Assembly: GCA_016699165.1 (NCBI GenBank)
Contig: CP064963.1
Location: 372,001-436,000 of the forward strand
DNA: 64,000 nt
Origin: Candidatus Melainabacteria bacterium
GTDB taxonomy: Bacteria > Cyanobacteriota > Vampirovibrionia > Obscuribacterales > Obscuribacteraceae
Direction: 5' to 3'
The position numbers and the translations under genes are program-made. Positions 1-7,081 of the stretch are shown here, piece by piece. Position 1 is the first letter of the stretch; every line of letters begins with the position of its first letter. The notes under the pieces are model-generated. The model saw only the letters and a list, made by a program, of their open reading frames with translations. It was not told the DNA's origin and did not search any database.

Positions 1-4
1 TTCG

Positions 5-364
5 GTGCAAACAAGTTCGCCTCCTGCATCCACGTCTGGTACTCGAGCTGCTAAAGGGGCTCCACCAAACGGCGAATATAACTGCATGAAAATCTCAAGT
101 GGACAGTTGATCCACTTAGGTACGCTCGAAATTCGTAACGGCACCTATCGGGGTTTGGACAAGACCGGCGGCTTTGCGCCCATGAACATTAACGGAGCCG
201 GAAACATTACCTGGTCACAAGGATTTCGTGGCATGCCTGACGGTTGGCAACTTAAGGAGAGCCGCTACGTAGGTGGAGACAGCATGGGGCGCCCCTTGAT
301 TCAGATTTATTACCGAAGTAAATCCGGTTGGAACGAAATGATGGATGCGTTGAAAGAGAACTAA
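5..364 (+). CDS. Hypothetical protein, probably 5'-truncated by the window edge
   Basis: An open frame runs from the window edge to a TAA at 362-364. A GTG at 5 could start it, but the frame stays open to base 2 with no ribosome site visible, so the true start probably lies outside. The visible N-part is Ser/Pro/Ala-rich and low complexity; the C-part (from about residue 28) is a compact Gly/Trp-rich domain with alternating polar and hydrophobic residues suggesting beta structure. It ends with a short helix. No family is recognised. It is the only plus-strand gene before 6.2 kb. Confidence 0.5.
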   Translation: MQTSSPPASTSGTRAAKGAPPNGEYNCMKISSGQLIHLGTLEIRNGTYRGLDKTGGFAPMNINGAGNITWSQGFRGMPDGWQLKESRYVGGDSMGRPLIQIYYRSKSGWNEMMDALKEN

Positions 365-395
365 ATCCTCACTATTCGCGCTCTAAATATGGTGG

Positions 396-648
396 CTAAG
401 CTTTCAACATACTCTTTCGACATCGAATCAAATAATCATTCGCCCACACATAGTCGGGGCGGTCGGGGAGTTTGGTGCTTTCGTGCGCTTCGTCGAATTG
501 TTTGTGCAGAGCCAGTCTCCATTCGTTTGCCCACCGAACCACTGCGTCTGATGCCCTCGCCCTGACTGTTTCTCTGCTCAATCAAAGTCACCACCTGGGT
601 GCCGGCGGGGAGGATGAGGTGAGGGTGTTGGGAGGATGGTGTGGACAT
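396..648 (-). pseudogene. Decayed gene remnant split over two frames
   Basis: Two overlapping minus-strand frames look like halves of one small protein. The upstream frame (648 down to about 540) reads MSTPSSQHPHLILPAGTQVV..., a beta-rich start; the downstream frame (about 575 to 396) reads ...PDRPDYVWANDYLIRCR..., a helical end. Neither has a convincing ribosome site. The LPAGTQVV start vaguely recalls small proteins that accompany predicted nucleotidyltransferases, but this is a weak memory-based match. Interpretation as a frameshifted, internally deleted gene is an inference; it lies at the distal end of the toxin-immunity array, where other remnants occur. Confidence 0.3.
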
Positions 649-659
649 TTGAACTTCGA

Positions 660-938
660 TTACCAGCGCCAGGCAATTGTACTGTAATTATTGGTAATAG
701 CTGGTGGTCCGATTATTTCCTTCATTATTCCTGCGTCGTCTTCAACTGACCAGCCTTCCAGATTTTCGATTGGATAAGGCGGATCAACATGATTGCGTTT
801 TTCATCAACAAGAAAATCAAGCATTTCCTTGTATTTGTCGGCAGATGAAATTAGAGTCAAATTTCCAATCATCCACAGTCCGTCCATGCCGACATCTTCA
901 ATGGTGCCCATAAGTTCTTTGGCATGATAAAGCTTCAT
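660..938 (-). CDS. Small hypothetical protein, possibly immunity-related
   Basis: The ATG at 938 is preferred; a TTG at 947 would add three residues. The 92-residue product is acidic with a mixed alpha/beta pattern (GTIEDVGMDGLWMIGNLTL, then a helix and an acidic EGWSVEDD segment) and no signal peptide. It starts only 11 bases after the stop of the upstream immunity-like gene on the same strand, so it is probably cotranscribed as the last gene of the toxin-immunity array. It is not a sequence paralogue of the four immunity-like proteins. Function unknown; a role as another immunity protein is a guess from context. Confidence 0.5.
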   Translation of the reverse strand: MKLYHAKELMGTIEDVGMDGLWMIGNLTLISSADKYKEMLDFLVDEKRNHVDPPYPIENLEGWSVEDDAGIMKEIIGPPAITNNYSTIAWRW

Positions 939-949
939 CGGTTTCAATT

Positions 950-1249
950 TTAAATAAAATCCTTAATTTGACCAGGCTTCGAAATTCCAGATAGGTCGAG
1001 AAAATCTTCATAGGAAGGCGCATTTGGTTCCACTATAAAGTGGTCATAAATTGGAATGTTGTTGAATTTTGCACCAACAGGAACAGGATTAAAAAATACA
1101 TATAGACAAGAATCTGCAAGCATTTCAACACTAAAGATTTGTTTGAACTCGATATACTTTTCTATTTTGTCTCGATTCCAATCTCTAGCCAACACTGTAA
1201 ACTGGCTAGATTTGGCTTTGCGCAAAGACTCTTCGCTAACACCAGACAT
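950..1249 (-). CDS. Presumed immunity protein, copy D of a four-member family
   Basis: 99 residues. It shares with its three neighbours a fixed pattern: a helix with a conserved W (ARDWNRDKIEKYIE), a strand block I(Y/F)S(V/I)-ML-D-SLYV-F, a VP-G-N turn, a (Y/M)D-FIVEP strand pair, then APSY--FL-LSGIS-PGQ at the C-terminus. No signal peptide or membrane segment, so probably cytoplasmic. A strong AGGAGG ribosome site lies 9 bases before the ATG. The family is not one I recognise. Immunity function is inferred from tandem paralogues directly downstream of a large multidomain toxin-like gene. Confidence 0.6.
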   Translation of the reverse strand: MSGVSEESLRKAKSSQFTVLARDWNRDKIEKYIEFKQIFSVEMLADSCLYVFFNPVPVGAKFNNIPIYDHFIVEPNAPSYEDFLDLSGISKPGQIKDFI

Positions 1250-1270
1250 TTTAGAATTCCTCCTGATTAA

Positions 1271-1588
1271 CTATTTTGATGCCTGAGATTTTGGAAAACA
1301 TATTTCATCACTCGACTTTGATAATCCTGAAATCTCTAAGAATCTTTTGTAAGAAGGGTACGAAGGAGCGACTATGAAATGGCTGGTAACGCCCATATTG
1401 TTATGCTCGCCCCCTGCTAGAACCGAGTGATAAAAAACATACAAGCTTTCATCTTCAAGCATAACCATTTTGTAGATTTGCTCAGAGCGTATGCGACTTT
1501 GTATAGCATTCTTGTCCCAGTTCTTTACCGCGATTCGCTCAGAGTTTGCCAAAGCCTTTTTTATTTTGTCATCGTTAAATCTGTTCAT
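1271..1588 (-). CDS. Presumed immunity protein, copy C (divergent C-terminus)
   Basis: 105 residues, clearly homologous to copies A, B and D through the W-containing first helix (VKNWDKNAIQSRI), the SLYVFY strand, the G-NN turn and the SHFIVAPSYPSYKRFLEISGLS block. Its last 15 residues diverge (SSDEICFPKSQASK instead of PGQ-K-F). An AGGAAA ribosome site precedes the ATG. The gene sits directly behind a remnant of the toxin 3' end (1600-1694), which is the same toxin-then-immunity order as the intact pair at 4.1-6.1 kb. It is likely the cognate immunity gene of a lost toxin module. Confidence 0.58.
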   Translation of the reverse strand: MNRFNDDKIKKALANSERIAVKNWDKNAIQSRIRSEQIYKMVMLEDESLYVFYHSVLAGGEHNNMGVTSHFIVAPSYPSYKRFLEISGLSKSSDEICFPKSQASK

Positions 1589-1599
1589 TATTTCCTATG

Positions 1600-1694
1600 C
1601 TACTTAGTGTTTTCCATTTGAGAAAAAACTTTTCTGAGTTGTAAATTCTTTCAAATTCAGACCACTTGTGAAGGTGACTCAGCTGCTGTGCTAG
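1600..1694 (-). pseudogene. Remnant of a second toxin 3' end
   Basis: Reading the minus strand from 1694 gives LAQQLSHLHKWSEFERIYNS followed by EKF, which matches GQQLSQVYKWSEYERIYDS followed by EKF in the 682-residue toxin-like protein (about residues 578-599). It then jumps, out of frame, to QMENTK-stop, matching the toxin's last residues SQMENTNW. So about 240 bases between these points were lost, with a frame change. The HExxQ motif is missing. This is direct sequence evidence that a second toxin module once preceded immunity copy C. Confidence 0.72.
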
Positions 1695-1772
1695 TTTTAC
1701 ACAAAGTCTTTGCATTGTCCGGGCTCCGAAACACCTGAGACTCTGAGAAAAGCAGTGTAAGAATTAGAATTA

Positions 1773-1778
1773 GGATGC
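1773..1778. repeat. Target site duplication GGATGC (left copy)
   Basis: GGATGC here is repeated at 3354-3359 on the other side of the insertion sequence. Only one copy is needed to rebuild the interrupted gene in frame, which fixes both the duplication and the element ends. Confidence 0.72.
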
Positions 1779-1825
1779 CGTGTTGCCTCAAAAGAAAACC
1801 GTACTCTGACTAAACCGTTGCCTCA
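1779..1825 (+). repeat. Left terminal inverted repeat region with doubled TTGCCTCA
   Basis: TTGCCTCA occurs at 1783-1790 and again at 1818-1825, 35 bases apart start to start. The inner copy is preceded by TAAACCG, matching AAAACCG before the inner motif at the right end. Two motif copies per end suggest two transposase contacts at each terminus. Confidence 0.65.
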
Positions 1826-3258
1826 TATATTTTCGTACCGGCGAAATTAGTGTTCAGTACCAAATATTTACCCCAACCGCAGCGTTGAATCATGCCCTCC
1901 TTTTCTAGTCTCCAGAGATAGGTATCAATTGAAGTGCGCTGTTGCCCTTCTTGCAGAATGTCTTTGCAAGTAAAAACAGAACCTGCCTCAAGCAGTGAGA
2001 TGATAGACCGAGTTTCCTTTATCGAACAGCTAACTTTTTTGTCTTCAGTCTTTTCCCGGGTTATGAGTTTCTGCACTGCATTTCGTTGCATTCGGATAAT
2101 TTCTGCAACAGGGCTAAGAACAGGGGCTTTTAACTTCTCTAGAGCCGCCTGTTGTTCTTTCATTTCTTTGTGAAGAGCGTACATATCAAGGCTATTGCGT
2201 GTTCGAATTAGTTTTGTTTTTACCTCCTGAGATACTGCCTCATTCTCAAGAACTCTCTGATATGGTGTTTTTGCGCGATCGTGGACTTTGTACATCTTGG
2301 CGCCGCTTCTCTTTTTCTCAATAAGTTTCTGACAAGGCTGGAAGAAATTGACGTAAAGGTAAAGTGCCTTGTACAGAGCTTCTAGAAGTCTCTGAGATTT
2401 GCTTCCTTCGAATCTACCTTTGCCGACATTTCTCCGAATAACAGAACCATTTTTCTGTTCAATCCAAGCTTGATCATTTTTCTTGTGAGCCCGAGACCGT
2501 GTATACGTGATGTGTTTGCGATCACACCACTTAATCATATCCTCGTTAAGGAATTCACTTCCATTATCGAAATCAAGTCCCAGTATGGGAAACGGACACA
2601 TTTTAGAAGCTTGCTCTAATGCGTACAGCACTTCAAATGCGCCTTTTCGCGGCAGTGCGATCGGAATGATCCAGCAAGTAGCGATGTCTGTCATATTCAA
2701 CGTGCTCAAGAATCCTGTAGTTGTGTCAATGCTGGAATGGCACACAGTGTCAATTTCAAAGAACCCCGGAAGCACATCATTCCATTCAGTGAAAGTTCTG
2801 ATTGGAACTTTATTTTTCACCAGCGGACCGCTTTTAGTATGACTAATGCTTCTCTGACATCTTTGTCGCTCCTTCTTTAGGACCCTGTCCACTGTTGCAG
2901 CGCTTACAGACAGCAACTCAGCCTTGGCTCCAGCTGAAATAGTTAGGTGTCCATACGTTTCTAGGTTTTCACAGATCTCTTCAATGAAGGGTACAAGGCG
3001 TTTTCCGCAAATCTGGTTAGCAATGTGCCAGATTTGAATTAATGCATTCTCCGCTTCTATCCCAAGAGATTTCTTGCGTCCAGTGCGTTTCTTCGTCTCG
3101 TTTTCAGCTTTGCGATTCAGTATTGTTATCGCGTGCTTGCGTGAGTAATTAGTAGCTCTGATGAGGCTCTCCAGAATTTCGATACGTTCAGCCTTTGCTG
3201 CAAATACATATCGTTTCTTGAGCGCTTCAAGCAGCTCTTTGCGAGAATTGGTTGTCAT
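1810..3258 (-). CDS. DDE integrase-core transposase of the insertion sequence
   Basis: About 482 residues from the ATG at 3258 (an in-frame upstream start at 3270 adds four). The N-terminus is a basic helical region (RKHAITILNRK, then KKRTGRKKSLG) typical of a DNA-binding domain. The central integrase core shows the catalytic triad as FFEID, LGLDFDNGSEF and WIEQKNG. A conserved LYVNFFQPCQKL block follows, then a C-terminal winged-helix-like segment near residues 420-480. All key acidic residues are present and the frame is uninterrupted, so the enzyme looks active. It is transcribed in the same direction as the immunity genes it interrupts. Confidence 0.85.
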   Translation of the reverse strand: MTTNSRKELLEALKKRYVFAAKAERIEILESLIRATNYSRKHAITILNRKAENETKKRTGRKKSLGIEAENALIQIWHIANQICGKRLVPFIEEICENLETYGHLTISAGAKAELLSVSAATVDRVLKKERQRCQRSISHTKSGPLVKNKVPIRTFTEWNDVLPGFFEIDTVCHSSIDTTTGFLSTLNMTDIATCWIIPIALPRKGAFEVLYALEQASKMCPFPILGLDFDNGSEFLNEDMIKWCDRKHITYTRSRAHKKNDQAWIEQKNGSVIRRNVGKGRFEGSKSQRLLEALYKALYLYVNFFQPCQKLIEKKRSGAKMYKVHDRAKTPYQRVLENEAVSQEVKTKLIRTRNSLDMYALHKEMKEQQAALEKLKAPVLSPVAEIIRMQRNAVQKLITREKTEDKKVSCSIKETRSIISLLEAGSVFTCKDILQEGQQRTSIDTYLWRLEKEGMIQRCGWGKYLVLNTNFAGTKIYEATV

Positions 3259-3308
3259 TTGTAGCCTCATCTTTCCCCCGCTCCGGCAATTGAGGGTTCG
3301 ATTTTATT

Positions 3309-3353
3309 TGAGGCAACGGTTTTAGATGGGTTCGAAATTCATTGAGGCAATGC
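3309..3353 (-). repeat. Right terminal inverted repeat region with doubled TTGCCTCA
   Basis: The complement carries TTGCCTCA at 3350-3343 (outer) and 3316-3309 (inner), 34 bases apart, mirroring the left end. The inner motif is preceded by CTAAAACCG on the complement, close to CTAAACCG at the left end. Confidence 0.65.
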
Positions 3354-3359
3354 GGATGC
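3354..3359. repeat. Target site duplication GGATGC (right copy)
   Basis: Partner of the GGATGC at 1773-1778; directly abuts the right end of the insertion sequence. Confidence 0.72.
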
Positions 3360-3657
3360 ACGATGAAATCGTCGTATACAGTTATATGGTTATATTTTCC
3401 GCCTGACGGCACAAGAGCAAAAGTGACATAAAGACTTTGATCTGGAAGCATATCAATGCTATAAATCTGTCGGGATTTGATGAACTTCTCAATCTCTTCC
3501 TGGTTCCATTCTTGAGCTATTTTTCCGCTTTTACTTGCTCGAGCCGCAGCTAGTACTTCTTCATCGAAATCGTAAATCATAGATTACCGCCACCAGAGCC
3601 ATCAGAAAATATTCTAGAGTATTTTGCCATCACCATATCTGGTGCGTGCTCTAATGG

Positions 3658-3765
3658 TCATAAGCTTTTGCCTCTCGGTTCTTCGCCTGTACGCAGAAAC
3701 TCGTCGAAACGCTCTTGAGCCTTTGGAAAGTATACCTTTTCTCCAAGCAATTTTATCCCAGAACC
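3658..3765 (-). pseudogene. Orphan C-terminal coding remnant
   Basis: Directly overlapping the end of immunity copy A in another frame, the minus strand reads QEFQIGSGIKLLGEKVYFPK then AQERFDEFLRTGEEPRGKSL and a TGA at 3660-3658. The composition is that of a real protein C-terminus but there is no start, and it is fused to the immunity gene's last codons. It is a leftover of another gene brought next to copy A by recombination. It is not a paralogue of the neighbouring immunity family. The 77 bases from 3581 to 3657 hold nothing recognisable. Confidence 0.4.
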
Positions 3766-4061
3766 TATTTGAAACTCTTGCTTTGACCTGGTTCTGAAAT
3801 CCCAGACATCTGAAGAAAGTTTTGGTAAGAAGGCGCAGAAGGCTCGACTATAAAATCATCCATGACGCCCATATGGTTCGTACCGGGTGGAACCAGTGCG
3901 AATGAGACATATAAGCTTTTGTCTGGAAGTACATCTACAGAATAAATTCGTTCTTGCTGGATATATTTTTCGATGTCTTCCAACTTCCAATTTTTAGCTA
4001 TTTCGCCGCTTCGACTCAAACGGGCAGCTGCCAGCTCTTCTTCATCGAATCCGTAAATCAT
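3765..4061 (-). CDS. Presumed immunity protein, copy A, partner of the adjacent toxin-like gene
   Basis: 98 residues from the ATG at 4061, which has an AGAGGA ribosome site five bases upstream; the longer frame to 4130 overlaps the toxin gene and lacks such a site. It carries the complete family pattern: DEEELAAARLSRSGEIAKNW, SVDVLPDKSLYVSFALVPPG, DDFIVEPSAPSYQNFLQMSG and SEPGQ near the end. It begins 13 bases after the stop of the 682-residue gene, so the two are one transcript. Immediate downstream placement, small size and tandem duplication are the classical marks of an immunity gene, but no direct evidence of function exists. Confidence 0.62.
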   Translation of the reverse strand: MIYGFDEEELAAARLSRSGEIAKNWKLEDIEKYIQQERIYSVDVLPDKSLYVSFALVPPGTNHMGVMDDFIVEPSAPSYQNFLQMSGISEPGQSKSFK

Positions 4062-4074
4062 AATATTCCTCTTT

Positions 4075-6123
4075 TTACTTTCTAAACCAGTTAGTATTTT
4101 CCATTTGGGAATAGAGTTCTCTGAATGCATCTTTCAATACTCGGTCAATTTTGGGAATTGGGCTTCCTCCATTAGCAATGGCATACAAATCAGCGACTGT
4201 TTGATAGAAACCTGCGCTATTGTCGATGTAATTGCGTCTAAGAAGTCTGTCAATCGTTTTGATCTTAATTCTTTCAGAAGGGTCTAAACTGCTTTCTTTT
4301 AATCTGTTGAATAAAGTTTTTAAGACGAATTTTTCCGAGTCATAAATTCGTTCATACTCCGACCATTTATATACCTGACTCAACTGCTGTCCAGCTTCGT
4401 GCCGAACAATTCCCTCAATTGAATGTAATGTGGAATTTTCTATTAAAGTGTTCTCCAAATGGTGTACATATTTCTTAGGCACCACCGAAACATCGTTTGC
4501 ATATTTTGAGGACTTAGTTAAAGTGACCCCTGGCAAGTTTTCATTTAGAATATTCAATTCCGATATTACATCTGCTGATTCTTTCGCCTCCTTTTTCAAA
4601 ACGCTCTCCAGAGTTTCGGGAAATATAAATTTATGTTCGCGAATATATAGAGCGATCAGATCTTCAAAAGGCAAATCGAAGACAGCCTTCTTGCATCGCA
4701 TGTGGTGCTCTGTATTTTCGGCGACCTTGTCTACCATTTTTTCGGTCATTTTCTCTCGAGCTACATTTTCTTCAAGCTCGTGCAATTGTTTTGGCGTAAG
4801 AGGCTTGTCTCTAATTTCTTTCCAGATTCTTTTTGTACCTTCCCAAAAACCTTCGCCGCCCTTGCCGCCCATCATCATTAAGAACTGGTCGTCAAAAGGA
4901 ACGCCAGCAGGAGCCAGAACACGACGAGGTCCAGTTTGAACCAATTCAATAACCGCGTCTTCCAGAAGTTTGTGAAATTCACCAGATGAAATGACATCTT
5001 TGGCAACGCTCAAAACAGATCGAATACGATCAACTCCAAGTTGCCCGGCACGGTCGCGTGCAGAGGATACTAACACCTGCAAGATATTATCGATTGCTTT
5101 CTCGTTTGCAATCTCGTTCTTCAAGCCTTTCGAAAATAGATGAGGAAACTCGACTGCCGCATCAACACTCAAGAAATCGAACATCGCATTGCCGATGACG
5201 CGACCCTGCTCGCGCTTCGACATGTGCGAATATCGATCCGAAGAGGCTGCAATTTTTTCGCCCAGATGCGGGACTTCGTTGTAGAGCCAGGATCCGGTGG
5301 CGCACCCAGCCATCAAAAGTAATTCCAGGTCATTTGCAATATCGCATGCTTTGAGCATCATCATTATTGCAGTGCCGTCGGTTACACTCGTCCAGCCTGC
5401 TCGGGCGAGGGCCTTGACGTTTTCTTTGGCTTCGTTGAGGCCTTCGCCAATGCCTATGAATTTTTCGCGCTCATCTTGAACGAATTGATCCAGTACCTGC
5501 CTGTCGGTCAGAAAGTCGACCGCTCTATTTGCTGCGCTTCCAGCAAAGTCTGCGAGGCGCTCGGGGTGAAAAGTGGTGGCAGACGGTATCGGCTCGTCCT
5601 GGAGCTCAAACTTGGTCGCCGAAAGATTAAATGTCGGTGTGATGGCTGGCAGTTTGTCTGAAGCCTGGTCCTGATTTTCAGACAATAACTCTTTAGAGCG
5701 AAGCGAACGCGCCAAATCCTGCGCCAACTGGTACATATCTGCCTTGTCCTGTCCAGCTGGCAATGTGCGTGCAAATCGTTTTAGCTCGACTATGGGTTCA
5801 AATGCAGGATTGTTCGTTGCCTCCATTTCAAGCGCTTTAAGCTCAATAAACGATGGTGGGGCTTCGGAAGTTGCGAGTGCTCGAACCCGACCGTCCGCGT
5901 CGGTGTCAACGAGCATCAAAGGTTCGTAATCGACCTGTAATCCTGAAGTTACAGCTTTGAGAGAAGTATCCGAAAGGGTTACATCGTCTTTGTGTGCGGC
6001 TTGGTGAGCTTCAGCCTGTTCGCCCCGGGTGGAAATTGGCGCATCGACCGAATTTGTCTCCTTGCTCAGCGTGCGCTCAGAAGATTCGAATTTGCGATTG
6101 AGTTTTTGCTCTTCGTGCGACAT
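4075..6123 (-). CDS. Large polymorphic-toxin-like protein with degenerate metallopeptidase C-terminus
   Basis: 682 residues. Residues 1-190 are polar and probably disordered; no signal peptide is visible. The middle (about 200-330) is helical with a hydrophobic stretch near TAIMMMLKACD and LLLMAGCATG; a Gly-rich MMMGGKGGEGFWEGTKRI segment separates it from the C-terminal helical domain. That domain has VRHEAGQQLSQ at about 574-583 and, 70 residues later, YQTVADLYAI. Compared with HExxH...FAE(S/T)Y in the metallopeptidases at 29.0 and 31.6 kb, the second zinc His is Gln and the third ligand Glu is Asp. It is followed by presumed immunity genes. A toxin role is inferred from layout; it could also be an inactive derivative. 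Confidence 0.6.
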   Translation of the reverse strand: MSHEEQKLNRKFESSERTLSKETNSVDAPISTRGEQAEAHQAAHKDDVTLSDTSLKAVTSGLQVDYEPLMLVDTDADGRVRALATSEAPPSFIELKALEMEATNNPAFEPIVELKRFARTLPAGQDKADMYQLAQDLARSLRSKELLSENQDQASDKLPAITPTFNLSATKFELQDEPIPSATTFHPERLADFAGSAANRAVDFLTDRQVLDQFVQDEREKFIGIGEGLNEAKENVKALARAGWTSVTDGTAIMMMLKACDIANDLELLLMAGCATGSWLYNEVPHLGEKIAASSDRYSHMSKREQGRVIGNAMFDFLSVDAAVEFPHLFSKGLKNEIANEKAIDNILQVLVSSARDRAGQLGVDRIRSVLSVAKDVISSGEFHKLLEDAVIELVQTGPRRVLAPAGVPFDDQFLMMMGGKGGEGFWEGTKRIWKEIRDKPLTPKQLHELEENVAREKMTEKMVDKVAENTEHHMRCKKAVFDLPFEDLIALYIREHKFIFPETLESVLKKEAKESADVISELNILNENLPGVTLTKSSKYANDVSVVPKKYVHHLENTLIENSTLHSIEGIVRHEAGQQLSQVYKWSEYERIYDSEKFVLKTLFNRLKESSLDPSERIKIKTIDRLLRRNYIDNSAGFYQTVADLYAIANGGSPIPKIDRVLKDAFRELYSQMENTNWFRK

Positions 6124-6190
6124 AAAGTGATTATGCCCTCGATTAGCCGGTTAGAAGCTGAACCTTCAACGAGTTTGACGATGGTCGAAA

Positions 6191-6262
6191 TTGTATAGTA
6201 TAGGTATACAAATATCATAGCCAGCAAACCGCTTGGTTTGCAATAATGCTATAATGTAAACC
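6191..6262 (+). promoter_or_regulatory. Probable promoter/operator region of the AbiE operon
   Basis: TATAAT lies at 6250-6255, only seven bases before the ATG at 6263, so transcription from it would give a nearly leaderless message. No good -35 is seen at the usual distance. GTATACAAAT occurs at 6204-6213 and again over the start codon at 6267-6276, giving a repeated palindromic GTATAC core that could be bound by the AbiEi regulator, which in known systems represses its own promoter at repeats. The binding role is an inference. Confidence 0.3.
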
Positions 6263-7081
6263 ATGAGTATACAAATACAATCAAAGTTAAACCATCTTTC
6301 GCAAATCTTACCGGAAGGTCTGCTTGCTGACTCAAGGTGGCTTCAAAAACAGGGATACTCGCGCCAGCTAATAGCTAAATACGTTCATAGTGGGTGGCTG
6401 ACATCGCCTGTCCGAGGAGTTTATCGGAGGAACAGTGTTCTCTTAGATCAGGAAAATTGGGAACTTGTCGTTGCTTCATTGCAGAAATTACTTGCTCTGC
6501 CTGTAACTATAGGCGGGCGTACCGCATTAGAGTTGCAAGGGCATGTGCACTATCTGACCATGAGTGGTTCCCGTGGAGTGCATCTTTATGGAGATAAGTC
6601 CCCGCCAACCTGGATAAATAAATTGCAAAAGAAACAATTGTTCTCTTTTCATTCTAACGGCCTCTTCAATTTCAAAAATAGCACCAAGAATAGAAGTAGA
6701 GATTTTCGACAAGCTCATTTTATGGAGCATAAATTGGCTAAATCTAACTGGTCATTAGTATTGTCAACACCGGAAAGAGCGATATTGGAGCTTTTGGAAG
6801 AATTGCCGAACAAGGAAACATTCCACCAAGCGGATATGCTCATGGAAGGGCTATCGAATTTGCGACCTCAGTACCTTAATTTATTGCTGAAGGATTGCCA
6901 GAGTGTAAAAGTGAAACGCCTTTTTTTGTGGTTTGCTGAGCGTCATAATCATGCATGGCTTAAGGCTATAGAACTGAATAAAATAGACCTCGGGAGCGGC
7001 AAAAGAATGATAGTGCCCGGAGGCACATTTAACTCCAAATATCTCATAACCGTTCCAAAAGAGTTTGAAAATGGACAGTAA
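6263..7081 (+). CDS. abiEi: AbiEi-type antitoxin / transcriptional regulator (type IV toxin-antitoxin)
   Basis: 272 residues. The N-terminus has the winged-helix pattern of AbiEi antitoxins (LQKQGYSRQLIAKYVHSGWL, then GVYRR), followed by the central fold with VTIGGRTALELQG and HYLTMSGSRGVHLYG. In this family the protein neutralises the nucleotidyltransferase toxin without binding it and represses the operon. The next gene is the expected AbiEii toxin and overlaps this stop codon by 11 bases, so translation is coupled. Divergent to the toxin-immunity locus. Likely plays a role in phage defence by abortive infection or in element maintenance. Confidence 0.85.
   Translation: MSIQIQSKLNHLSQILPEGLLADSRWLQKQGYSRQLIAKYVHSGWLTSPVRGVYRRNSVLLDQENWELVVASLQKLLALPVTIGGRTALELQGHVHYLTMSGSRGVHLYGDKSPPTWINKLQKKQLFSFHSNGLFNFKNSTKNRSRDFRQAHFMEHKLAKSNWSLVLSTPERAILELLEELPNKETFHQADMLMEGLSNLRPQYLNLLLKDCQSVKVKRLFLWFAERHNHAWLKAIELNKIDLGSGKRMIVPGGTFNSKYLITVPKEFENGQ

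Larger units (their letters stand above)
1779..3353 (-). mobile_element. Insertion sequence, 1,575 bp, IS1202/ISNCY-like
   Basis: One transposase gene fills the element. The ends carry inverted TTGCCTCA motifs, and the element is flanked by GGATGC at 1773-1778 and 3354-3359. The boundaries are supported because excision of the element plus one GGATGC restores an intact reading frame in the target gene. A 5-6 bp duplication and an integrase-core transposase with a long C-terminal extension fit my knowledge of one IS1202-family subgroup, but the family assignment is from memory of protein style and needs a database comparison. Confidence 0.75.
1697..3580 (-). pseudogene. Presumed immunity gene copy B, interrupted by an insertion sequence
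   Basis: The 5' part (3580 down to 3354) encodes MIYDFDEEVLAAARASKSGK...DDFIVHP and the 3' part (1772 down to 1697) encodes NSNSYTAFLRVSGVSEPGQC-KDFV-stop. Removing the IS and one copy of the 6-bp duplication joins them in frame: 227 plus 76 bases make 303 bases, exactly 100 codons plus stop, the same size as copies A and D. Reading straight into the IS instead appends 40-odd unrelated residues. The gene was intact until the transposition and has not decayed since, so the insertion is probably recent. Confidence 0.78.
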
